Shown here one piece after another: positions 1 to 5,599 of a stretch of DNA of 5,599 nucleotides (position 1 is its first letter; the number at the start of each line of letters is the position of its first letter). The stretch comes from Candidatus Latescibacterota bacterium (GTDB taxonomy: Bacteria > Krumholzibacteriota > Krumholzibacteriia > Krumholzibacteriales > WJIX01). The stretch is from NCBI GenBank assembly GCA_030643145.1, contig DAOWMJ010000143.1, positions 1-5,599 of the forward strand, given 5' to 3'. The notes under the pieces were generated by a model, which saw nothing but the letters and a program-made list of their open reading frames with translations, was not told the DNA's origin and searched no databases. The translations under genes were made by a program, and so were the position numbers.

Positions 1-11
1 AGGATTTTCTC

Positions 12-21
12 AAGGGAGGGG
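12..21 (+). promoter_or_regulatory. Strong ribosome binding site for the TPR gene
   Basis: The purine run AAGGGAGGGG closely resembles a Shine-Dalgarno sequence. Its AGGGAGG core (13-19) ends 5 nt before the ATG at 25. The reading frame stays open to the left edge of the window, so this site is what fixes the start at 25 rather than further upstream. Confidence 0.75.
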
Positions 22-24
22 TTT

Positions 25-1188
25 ATGAGGTTGCATTGGGACAAGTTACTGGAATTGGCCCGGGGAACGGAAAAGCATTGTAGTACAGGTAAACATTCAT
101 CCTTTGAAAAAAAAGTCATCGAGGGGGAAGCAGGTCCTGAAGAAATATTTGCCTTTGCAGAAGAATTACTTGAAAAGAATAAAAGAAGAGAGGCTGAAAA
201 ATTACTAGAAACCTTGATCCTGCACCCTGAAATTAGTGGATTAACTCTGGTAAAGGTATGCGACCTCCTGGAGAAAATCGGCAATTACAATGCAGCTTTT
301 CAGGGATATTCGGAGTTAAAGAACAAGGGTGACATGGACGCGTACCCAATTTATTGTATGGGCAGGCTTCTTGAAATTGAGGGCAGATTGGTGGATGCTA
401 TAAATTGCCATCGTGAGGCCGTATCCGCTGAACCCGGCAATCCCGAATGTTATTTCCGGCTCGGGGTGGCATATACCAAAAATCACCAGTACATTGAGGC
501 TGAAAAGAGCTATAGACAAGCTATTACACTTGATCCTACTCACTCGAAGTCATATACCAACCTTGGATATATTCTTGATATGCATGGAAAACAGGATGTT
601 GCCATGCAGCAGTTTTTAAAAGCTGTCCAACACAATCCTAAGAGTGCCGAGGCCCATTTTAATCTTGGCGCCCTCTTTGGAGATGATGGGAACAGGGAAC
701 AGGCTATTAACGAATTTCGTGTAGGGCTTGAGCTTTCACCCGCTTGTGTGGAAGGACGCTATAATCTCGGAATGGCCCTTATTAATGAAGGACAGTATGA
801 AGAAGCGATGGAGGAATTTAAAAAGATTCTGAAGCTGGAGTCTGATAATGTTGACGCTTTCTTTTTTATAGGATATTTGCATTACAGAAGGGGTTTATAT
901 AAGAAGGCGTTAAATTATCTTAGGCGCGCGGCTGAATTGAATCCCGGTAACGCTAAAATACTATTTTATGTCGGGGAATGTTTTAATAATATGGAGCAGC
1001 CGGATGAGGCTCTTGGATATTACAAAGAGGTTATAGGCATAAACCCTAATGACAGGAAGGCCTATTTTAGTCTTGCCGTGACATATGAAAAACAGGGAGA
1101 TATTGAGAAAGCTCGCCAGTGCTACAAAAAGGCGGCTAACGGAAGGGATGTGAAGCAAAAAGCCATAAAAAGAGGAATTCTCGAGTGA
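25..1188 (+). CDS. Tetratricopeptide repeat (TPR) protein
   Basis: This 387-residue protein is almost wholly TPR. Eight repeats run back to back from about residue 106 to 376 in an exact 34-residue register: the conserved small residue of helix A falls at G113, G147, G181, G215, G249, G283, G317 and A351. Helix-ending Pro/Asn turns such as DPTHS, NPKSA and NPGNA separate them. Two weaker repeat-like helix pairs occupy about 38-104. I see no signal peptide, membrane segment or catalytic domain, and no rubredoxin-like Cys pairs as in LapB, so the likely role is a cytoplasmic protein-protein scaffold with unknown partner. The ATG has a strong Shine-Dalgarno. The gene ends inside the start of the downstream Wzi-type barrel gene (GTGA overlap), so it is very probably in the same operon and may serve envelope or polysaccharide assembly. 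That role is inferred from context only. Confidence 0.9.
   Translation: MRLHWDKLLELARGTEKHCSTGKHSSFEKKVIEGEAGPEEIFAFAEELLEKNKRREAEKLLETLILHPEISGLTLVKVCDLLEKIGNYNAAFQGYSELKNKGDMDAYPIYCMGRLLEIEGRLVDAINCHREAVSAEPGNPECYFRLGVAYTKNHQYIEAEKSYRQAITLDPTHSKSYTNLGYILDMHGKQDVAMQQFLKAVQHNPKSAEAHFNLGALFGDDGNREQAINEFRVGLELSPACVEGRYNLGMALINEGQYEEAMEEFKKILKLESDNVDAFFFIGYLHYRRGLYKKALNYLRRAAELNPGNAKILFYVGECFNNMEQPDEALGYYKEVIGINPNDRKAYFSLAVTYEKQGDIEKARQCYKKAANGRDVKQKAIKRGILE
1171..1176 (+). promoter_or_regulatory. Ribosome binding site for the Wzi-type barrel gene, inside the TPR gene
   Basis: AGAGGA lies 8 nt upstream of the GTG at 1185, within the last codons of the TPR gene. It supports the non-ATG start and the 4-nt overlap with the preceding stop, and so supports translational coupling of the two genes. 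Confidence 0.65.
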
Positions 1189-2741
1189 AATTCCACTTAA
1201 AATCTAACTGGATATTATGCCTTGCCGCGTCTTTTTCTATTATAATGCCACTGGGGTTATGGGCTTCTGATGAGAATATTGCTGTCGGGACCTGGGTTTA
1301 TTCCGCGCTGCGAACATTTGAACTTGATGGTTTAATTCATCTCTCTCCTGAAATGCCTTATTCACGTGATCAAATTGAATTTTACCTGGACAGGATACTA
1401 CAGAATTTAAAGGACTCTGACGGCGGTCATAGTCCCAGGCAAGCCTTTTTACTCGAACGCTTGAAAAATGAATTTCAGGGCAAAGCCTCTCGGCCTGATG
1501 ATCGTGAAGATAGTCCCGTTTACTCATATCAAAAGGGAAGAAGGTTCATGAACTTTGATGTGAGTGCCGGGGGCTCTTTAAGAAAAAGGGTTGAATACAA
1601 AAAGGGTGAAGTGGATGGAATTCTTTCTCCGGGGTTTCTGATCGACTCCGGAAGTGGATTTACATATGAAACGGTTTACAGATTGAGATTGCGCCCCGAA
1701 CGGGATAGCAATATCAGTCATAGTAAAATTGGCGCTCGTCAGAAAAGTTTCCGGGGGTTAACGTCGGAATTTGAAAGGGGATATATAACAGCAAATCGTA
1801 ATTGGTGGGGTATAACAGTGGGCCGTGATTACCTTCACTGGGGAAACAGCAGAGATGATGGTCTTATTCTCTCGTCGAGTGCGGGCCCGCTGGATCATGT
1901 CACCGCCTATCTGGAGCTTGGAAGATTTAAACTGAGGTTGCTCCATTCTATTCTTGATTCAGATGTTATTGCTCCAAGGAGGCTCGCCGGGCACAGATTG
2001 TCTTTTAGGCTTCCCGGTGATATATATATTGGAATAAGTGAAACTGTTGTGTATTCCGGCCGCGGTCTTGATTTTGCATATCTGCTGCCTGCGGGTTCAT
2101 ATTACGCGACTCAATATAATGAGAAGGCGAATCAACATAATAATATATTGTGTGGAGTTGACTGGAAAATACCGATTAGGAAGGGTCTGTTGTTTTACGG
2201 TGAATTTCTGATTGATGATTTTCAATACGAGGACAGGGATACTGCTCCCGACAAAATTGCATTAAATTTGACTGCTGAGGCACTCTTTATGGCAGGAAGT
2301 CATGATGTGGAGGTTTTATTTGATTACACATATATTGATATTTATACATACTCACACGTAGATTCTTTGACGGGATATGTGACGGAAAATGCCGATCCAG
2401 AAATCAGTGAAATTATTGGTTCTTCTCTCGGCCCGGATGCGGACAGGTGGAGATTGAGAATTTCCGCCGCTCTAAATCCAAGGATAGTAATGACATTAAA
2501 CGGTAGTTACTCAAGATATGGAGAGGGTAACGATTTGCGTTCGTGGATAGCGGAAGAGCATAACCCTGATATGGCATTCCCAAGCGGCTTTGTAACAGTG
2601 GAAAAACAGATTTCTCTTTCCGCTACACTGGATCTTACGGGTGGTTCCATTCTTTCCGCCGGAGCTGGTTTAAGGCAAATCGATTCAGTACTTTCAGAAT
2701 CTGAAAGTTTCGCGTACCTGAAATTCGTGTTGGATATCTAA
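1185..2741 (+). CDS. Capsule assembly Wzi-family outer-membrane beta-barrel protein
   Basis: This 518-residue protein begins at a GTG overlapping the TPR stop. Residues 1-27 form a signal peptide: basic MKFHLK, a hydrophobic core, and LWA|SD as probable cleavage site. Residues about 33-75 (GTWVYSALRTFELDGL, then PYSRDQIEFYLDRIL) resemble the SLH-like module found before barrels in this family. The rest alternates short amphipathic strands and polar turns as in a barrel. Wzi-like landmarks are NWWGITVGRDYLHWG (206-220), LILSSSAGPLDH (227-238), RLSFRLPGDIYIGISE (271-286), a VVYSGRGLDFAYLLP segment (288-302) and LLFYGEFLIDDF (335-346). The last residues (FAYLKFVLDI) look like a closing membrane strand, though the final residue is Ile rather than the usual Phe. 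E. coli Wzi is an outer-membrane lectin that helps attach group 1 capsule. In this lineage the ligand is unknown, so the function is polysaccharide-related at best. The assignment rests on recalled family patterns, not a search. Confidence 0.8.
   Translation: MKFHLKSNWILCLAASFSIIMPLGLWASDENIAVGTWVYSALRTFELDGLIHLSPEMPYSRDQIEFYLDRILQNLKDSDGGHSPRQAFLLERLKNEFQGKASRPDDREDSPVYSYQKGRRFMNFDVSAGGSLRKRVEYKKGEVDGILSPGFLIDSGSGFTYETVYRLRLRPERDSNISHSKIGARQKSFRGLTSEFERGYITANRNWWGITVGRDYLHWGNSRDDGLILSSSAGPLDHVTAYLELGRFKLRLLHSILDSDVIAPRRLAGHRLSFRLPGDIYIGISETVVYSGRGLDFAYLLPAGSYYATQYNEKANQHNNILCGVDWKIPIRKGLLFYGEFLIDDFQYEDRDTAPDKIALNLTAEALFMAGSHDVEVLFDYTYIDIYTYSHVDSLTGYVTENADPEISEIIGSSLGPDADRWRLRISAALNPRIVMTLNGSYSRYGEGNDLRSWIAEEHNPDMAFPSGFVTVEKQISLSATLDLTGGSILSAGAGLRQIDSVLSESESFAYLKFVLDI
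2690..2708. repeat. Perfect 9-bp inverted repeat near the end of the barrel gene
   Basis: ACTTTCAGA and TCTGAAAGT are exact reverse complements separated by one base. As RNA this would form an 8-bp stem with a 3-nt loop. It lies inside codons for a Ser-Glu-Ser-Glu-Ser stretch, 32 nt before the prenyltransferase start. No T-run follows, so it is not an intrinsic terminator. It may be a regulatory hairpin or chance from the repetitive codons. Confidence 0.45.
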
Positions 2742-3556
2742 TGAGAAATATTTTGAGGCTCTTTTCAATACTCCGATTACATAATATTATCGCCGCAGTT
2801 ATGGCTGTTGCCGCGGGATTTCTGATCAGCGGGGCCGAAAAATTTCCGCTGGCACTTCTCGGGGCTGTAGCAATTACGACTGCAGCGGGTAATGTTATTA
2901 ATGATTACTATGATATTGAGATTGACAGGATTAACAGGCCGAGCAGGCCCCTCCCGTCAGGCATATTCTCAAAAAAACAGGTTCTCTGTTTATATATTTT
3001 TCTTTTAGCACTTCTTGCATTCATCTCTATTTCTCTACAACCGGTCATAATAATATGGATAATCACATGGGTAGTATTACTTCATCTATATTCGTTTTTC
3101 TTCAAACGCCGATACTTGATTGGGAACTTGATTGTGTCTTTGATTACAGGAACCGGATTCCTGCTCGGTTCGTATTACGGCGGAAATATAGAAGCGGGAG
3201 TCTTACCGGCGCTATTTGCATTTTTTTTCATCCTCGGAAGAGAGATTGTTAAGGATTGTGAAGATATAGAAGGTGATTATTCCTGCGGATCAAGAACAAT
3301 GGCTATTGTACTGGGAAAGACAAAAGCAATGAAAGCCGCGGCAGTAATATTTTTCCTCTTGATCTTTGCTTTTCCTCTGCCCTATTTTACCGGAAGTTAC
3401 AGTAGAATATATTTTTTAATAATTATTTTTTCGATTATTCCTATACTTTTAGTTTCGTTTCTATTTGCTTATAAAGGTAAGCGACCTGAATTAATTAGCA
3501 TATTATTGAAAGTGGGCATCTTTTTCGGAATTATAGCCTTTTGTTATGCTGTTTAA
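2741..3556 (+). CDS. UbiA-superfamily prenyltransferase, geranylgeranylglyceryl-phosphate geranylgeranyltransferase (DGGGP synthase) type
   Basis: This 271-residue integral membrane enzyme has about nine hydrophobic segments, the UbiA fold. The first Asp-rich motif is NVINDYYDIEIDRINRP (51-67, with N54, D55, D58, D62), followed by RPLPSG. The second is REIVKDCEDIEGD (167-179, with D172, D175, D179). Between them lies LYSFFFKRRYLIGN (116-129). This set matches archaeal DGGGP synthases and their FCB-bacterial relatives better than UbiA (4-hydroxybenzoate), MenA or heme O synthases. Length also fits. The family transfers a prenyl chain from its diphosphate to an acceptor in the membrane with Mg2+; the archaeal enzyme adds the second geranylgeranyl chain to GGGP to form the diether lipid. 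The actual substrate here is unknown. The start overlaps the barrel stop by one base (TAATG) with only a weak Shine-Dalgarno, so translation is probably coupled. Confidence 0.85.
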   Translation: MRNILRLFSILRLHNIIAAVMAVAAGFLISGAEKFPLALLGAVAITTAAGNVINDYYDIEIDRINRPSRPLPSGIFSKKQVLCLYIFLLALLAFISISLQPVIIIWIITWVVLLHLYSFFFKRRYLIGNLIVSLITGTGFLLGSYYGGNIEAGVLPALFAFFFILGREIVKDCEDIEGDYSCGSRTMAIVLGKTKAMKAAAVIFFLLIFAFPLPYFTGSYSRIYFLIIIFSIIPILLVSFLFAYKGKRPELISILLKVGIFFGIIAFCYAV

Positions 3557-3567
3557 TAATCTACAAG

Positions 3568-3595
3568 ATATAGATCTCGGGGAGGCGTTCTATAT
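3568..3595. repeat. Inverted repeat enclosing an orphan Shine-Dalgarno-like motif in the prenyltransferase-uppP gap
   Basis: ATATAGA (3568-3574) and TCTATAT (3589-3595) are perfect 7-bp complements around a 14-nt loop that contains GGGGAGG (3579-3585). No ATG, GTG or TTG follows GGGGAGG at usable spacing, and stops follow at once, so it does not serve an obvious gene. The stem is almost all A-U and would be weak. The remaining 106-nt gap (3557-3662) shows no convincing promoter or terminator. Confidence 0.35.
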
Positions 3596-3662
3596 AAAAG
3601 ATTAAAACAGGTAATGCTGATTAACGGTTCAAAAGAGATTTGCGCGAAAGCGGGTTTATTAA

Positions 3663-4487
3663 GTGATGGGATTCTGGATTGTTTTGATACTTGCCGTGAT
3701 ACAGGGATTAACGGAATTTTTCCCCGTTAGTTCTTCAGGGCATCTTGTTTTAGCTGAAGCTCTCCTTGGAGCTCACGCAAGGCTCGCGCTTCCAGACAGT
3801 ATCCTCTTTGAAGCGGCAGTTCATGTGGGGACACTTGGAGCTGTTGTGACTATTTACAGGAAAAGGCTGGTCAGAATATTTGGGGCGCTTATATTATGGA
3901 CGAGGGCCGGATTCCGCAGAAAAGAGAGTTTTGACGACGACCTTTCTTATGCCGGCTGGATTGTAGTGGGTAGTATCCCCGCAGGTGTCGTTGGCTTGTT
4001 ATTTCGTGATGTTATCTTAAGGGCTTTTAATTCTCCTTCACTGGCCGCGTTTTTGTTGGTTTTGACAGGAATATTTTTATTGTTTGGAAAGGGAAAGAGT
4101 AGCGACAGCGGATTTACATGGAGTGCTGTATTATTAATTGGACTCGCGCAGGCAGTAGCGATTTTTCCCGGTTGTTCAAGAAGTGGGTGGACTATTACTA
4201 CGGCCCTTCTTTTGGGAATAGGATTTAGCAGGGCGGCTGAATTCTCATTTTTGCTATCAGTTCCGGCAATCATCGGCGCCTTCCTGGTTGAATTTCAACT
4301 TTCGGGAGAGTCTTTAACGAAGGATTTGATTGTTATACTTTTTGTTGGAGGGATCATAGCATTTGTTTCCGGTTTTGTAGCTCTGAAGCTTTTGCTGCGC
4401 ATCCTTAAACATGGAAACTTTTATCGTTTTTCATATTATCTAATTCCTGCTGGGATATTGTTTATGGCATGCTTTTATTATTTATAA
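3663..4487 (+). CDS. uppP: Undecaprenyl-diphosphatase (UppP/BacA)
   Basis: This 274-residue polytopic membrane protein dephosphorylates undecaprenyl diphosphate to the monophosphate carrier used for peptidoglycan and surface glycan export. High activity of the family gives bacitracin resistance. Length equals the E. coli enzyme (273). The N-terminal signature is QGLTEFFPVSSSGH (14-27), holding E18 and H27 of the catalytic region. The second is PGCSRSGWT (169-177), with R173 matching the essential Arg of the PGxSRSG motif. About eight hydrophobic segments are visible, including a conserved SEFSFLLSVP-like stretch (AAEFSFLLSVP, 191-201). A stop (TAA, 3660-3662) abuts the start. GTG 3663 and ATG 3666 are adjacent; ATG is at least as likely. 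The upstream AAAGCGGG is a poor ribosome site. It is probably expressed with the prenyltransferase upstream, since no terminator separates them. Confidence 0.96.
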   Translation: MMGFWIVLILAVIQGLTEFFPVSSSGHLVLAEALLGAHARLALPDSILFEAAVHVGTLGAVVTIYRKRLVRIFGALILWTRAGFRRKESFDDDLSYAGWIVVGSIPAGVVGLLFRDVILRAFNSPSLAAFLLVLTGIFLLFGKGKSSDSGFTWSAVLLIGLAQAVAIFPGCSRSGWTITTALLLGIGFSRAAEFSFLLSVPAIIGAFLVEFQLSGESLTKDLIVILFVGGIIAFVSGFVALKLLLRILKHGNFYRFSYYLIPAGILFMACFYYL

Positions 4488-4561
4488 TTGAAGAAGGTGA
4501 TTATTGACCCGGTTTGTTACTTGTGGTAGTTTGGAATTTTGTGCGGGCAATTTATAGAATC

Positions 4562-4567
4562 AAAGGT
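4562..4567 (+). promoter_or_regulatory. Ribosome binding site for valS
   Basis: AAAGGT precedes tandem ATG codons at 4571 and 4574. From the AGG the spacing is 4 nt to the first ATG and 7 nt to the second, so the second may be the main start. The rest of the 83-nt gap after uppP holds no clear hairpin terminator. Confidence 0.5.
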
Positions 4568-4570
4568 AGA

Positions 4571-5599
4571 ATGATGCTTGAAAAGGTTTTTAATCCGAAC
4601 GAAATAGATTCGAAGTGGAGAAAAAAATGGAGTAAGAGTAATGCTTTTACGGCGGATAATAATTCAAGCGCCGATTCTTATACCATAATTCTTCCCCCTC
4701 CGAACGTAACAGGAACATTAACGATTGGACATGTACTCGGCGTTACTGTACAAGATATTCTCGTTCGCTGGAAAAGGCTTAAGGGATATAATGTTTTGTG
4801 GCTCTCGGGGACCGATCATGCCGGGATAGCCACACAGAAGGTTGTTGAGAATAACCTGGCCAAAGAGGGGATTGATAAAGAGTCGTTTGGAAGGGATAAA
4901 TTTCTCGAAGAATGCTGGGGATGGAAGGATCAATGTCACAGTAGAATTGTTGAGCAGCTTAACAAACTTGGCGCTTCGCTGGACTGGACAAGGGAAAGAT
5001 TTACTCTTGATGAAGGTGTCTCGAGAGCAGTTAGAGAGGTCTTTGTCAGGTTATATGAAAAGAATCTTATTTACAGGGATAATTATATTGTTAACTGGTG
5101 TCCTTCCTGTATGACAGCTATCAGTAATGAAGAGGTTGAATTCAAGGATATAGATGGGAAATTGTATTATATTGCCTATCCTTTTGAGGACTCGGATAAA
5201 GAGATTGTGGTTGGTACGACAAGACCTGAAACGATGCTGGGCGATGTGGCGGTTGCAGTTAGTCCTGATGATCCTAGGCGGCCTGAATTTGAGGGGAAGA
5301 AACTCCTTTTACCCCTGACTCTGAGGAAGATACCGATCGTATTTGACGAAGCCGTTGATCCTGAGTTTGGCACCGGGTGTCTTAAAGTCACGCCCGCGCA
5401 TGATGTCACTGATTTTGAAATAGGGCGGCGGAACAATCTTGATAGTGTTGTGGTAATCGGTCATGACGGCAAAATGACCCGGGAGGCCGGAAAATTCAGC
5501 GGGCTGGACAGGTATGATGCCAGAAAAGAAGTATTGAAAGACCTTGAGAACCAAGGATTACTTCGTGGAATTGAGGATTATGCTCATTCTGTCGGATAC
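4571..5599 (+). CDS. valS: Valyl-tRNA synthetase, N-terminal part (cut by window end)
   Basis: The frame is open to the last base, giving 343 of roughly 880-950 residues expected. This cytoplasmic class I enzyme charges tRNA-Val with valine and hydrolyses mischarged threonine. Visible in order are an N-terminal FNPNEIDSKWRKKW (7-20), PPPNVTG (42-48), the HIGH-box position as TIGH (51-54), SGTDHAGIATQ (79-89), KLGASLDWTRERFT (132-145), NWCPSCMTAISNEEVE (175-190) with a C-x2-C pair, then the editing (CP1) domain with TTRPETMLGDVAVAV (216-230) and FGTGCLKVTPAHD (266-278) followed by DFEIG. The KMSKS loop, anticodon-binding domain and C-terminal coiled coil lie beyond the window. The first HIGH-box His is replaced by Thr. 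Editing residues appear intact. Starts at 4571 and 4574 are both possible. The gene follows uppP by 83 nt on the same strand; a shared transcript is possible but not shown. Confidence 0.97.
   Translation, partial: MMLEKVFNPNEIDSKWRKKWSKSNAFTADNNSSADSYTIILPPPNVTGTLTIGHVLGVTVQDILVRWKRLKGYNVLWLSGTDHAGIATQKVVENNLAKEGIDKESFGRDKFLEECWGWKDQCHSRIVEQLNKLGASLDWTRERFTLDEGVSRAVREVFVRLYEKNLIYRDNYIVNWCPSCMTAISNEEVEFKDIDGKLYYIAYPFEDSDKEIVVGTTRPETMLGDVAVAVSPDDPRRPEFEGKKLLLPLTLRKIPIVFDEAVDPEFGTGCLKVTPAHDVTDFEIGRRNNLDSVVVIGHDGKMTREAGKFSGLDRYDARKEVLKDLENQGLLRGIEDYAHSVGY

Noticed and set aside
2..28. End of an upstream gene finishing with TGA at 26-28 in an ATGA overlap with the TPR gene
   Set aside because: The frame is open to the window edge, but only eight codons are visible, so a gene cannot be supported.
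3702..3704. Gln14 in UppP where E. coli has Glu17 of the E-x3-E motif
   Set aside because: The family motif is (E/Q)-x3-E and Gln is common at this position, so this is not a damaged active site.
3614..3730. Small ORF of 38 codons starting with ATG in the gap before uppP
   Set aside because: It has only a weak AGG upstream, runs into uppP in another frame, and its second half is a shadow of the conserved uppP N-terminus.
3947..4273. 108-codon open frame on the minus strand inside uppP
   Set aside because: It is antisense to a well-conserved enzyme, has no recognisable domain, and is explained by the codon pattern of the forward gene.
4497..4529. Ten-codon GTG mini-ORF just after uppP, overlapping AAGAAGGTG
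   Set aside because: The purine run overlaps the putative start, the peptide is trivial, and nothing supports a leader-peptide role.
4531..4560. Possible sigma-70 promoter before valS (TTGGAA, 18 nt, TAGAAT)
   Set aside because: The -35 match is only 4 of 6, and transcription would start about at 4567, leaving almost no leader and cutting off the ribosome site.
5176..5554. Two overlapping minus-strand open frames inside valS
   Set aside because: They are antisense shadows of the conserved ValRS editing domain, with low-complexity Ser/Thr-rich translations.

Overview
The window is a protein-coding stretch from a Gram-negative bacterium. Four complete genes and one gene cut by the right edge all lie on the + strand. 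An outer-membrane Wzi-type barrel implies a double-membrane envelope. Several features suggest the FCB superphylum or a related uncultured phylum: the valyl-tRNA synthetase editing domain carries the FGTGCLKVTPAHD variant I associate with Bacteroidetes-like ValRS, the prenyltransferase has the archaeal/FCB DGGGP-synthase motif set, and arginine is mostly encoded by AGA/AGG. This placement is inference from motifs, and I cannot name a genus.

Layout. 25-1188 encodes a cytoplasmic-looking protein built almost entirely of tetratricopeptide repeats, behind a strong ribosome binding site. 1185-2741 encodes a secreted outer-membrane barrel of the capsule-assembly Wzi type with a short SLH-like module before the barrel. 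It overlaps the TPR gene by 4 nt (GTGA). 2741-3556 encodes a UbiA-superfamily membrane prenyltransferase of the geranylgeranylglyceryl-phosphate geranylgeranyltransferase type. It starts on the last base of the barrel stop codon (TAATG). After a 106-nt gap comes 3663-4487, an undecaprenyl-diphosphatase (UppP/BacA). After an 83-nt gap comes valS from 4571, truncated at the window end with 343 residues visible.

How the genes may work together. The first three genes are overlapped and should be co-transcribed and translationally coupled. With uppP they look like an envelope set: a surface or exopolysaccharide barrel, an enzyme that transfers a polyprenyl chain to a lipid acceptor, and the phosphatase that recycles the undecaprenyl carrier used for glycan export. 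The TPR protein may be a scaffold. valS is a housekeeping neighbour with no obvious functional link. The part most worth following is the archaeal-type prenyltransferase in a bacterial envelope operon, which raises the possibility of ether-linked or otherwise unusual isoprenoid lipids.

No RNA genes, mobile elements, CRISPR arrays or convincing terminators were seen. There is no gene-free stretch over 300 bases.
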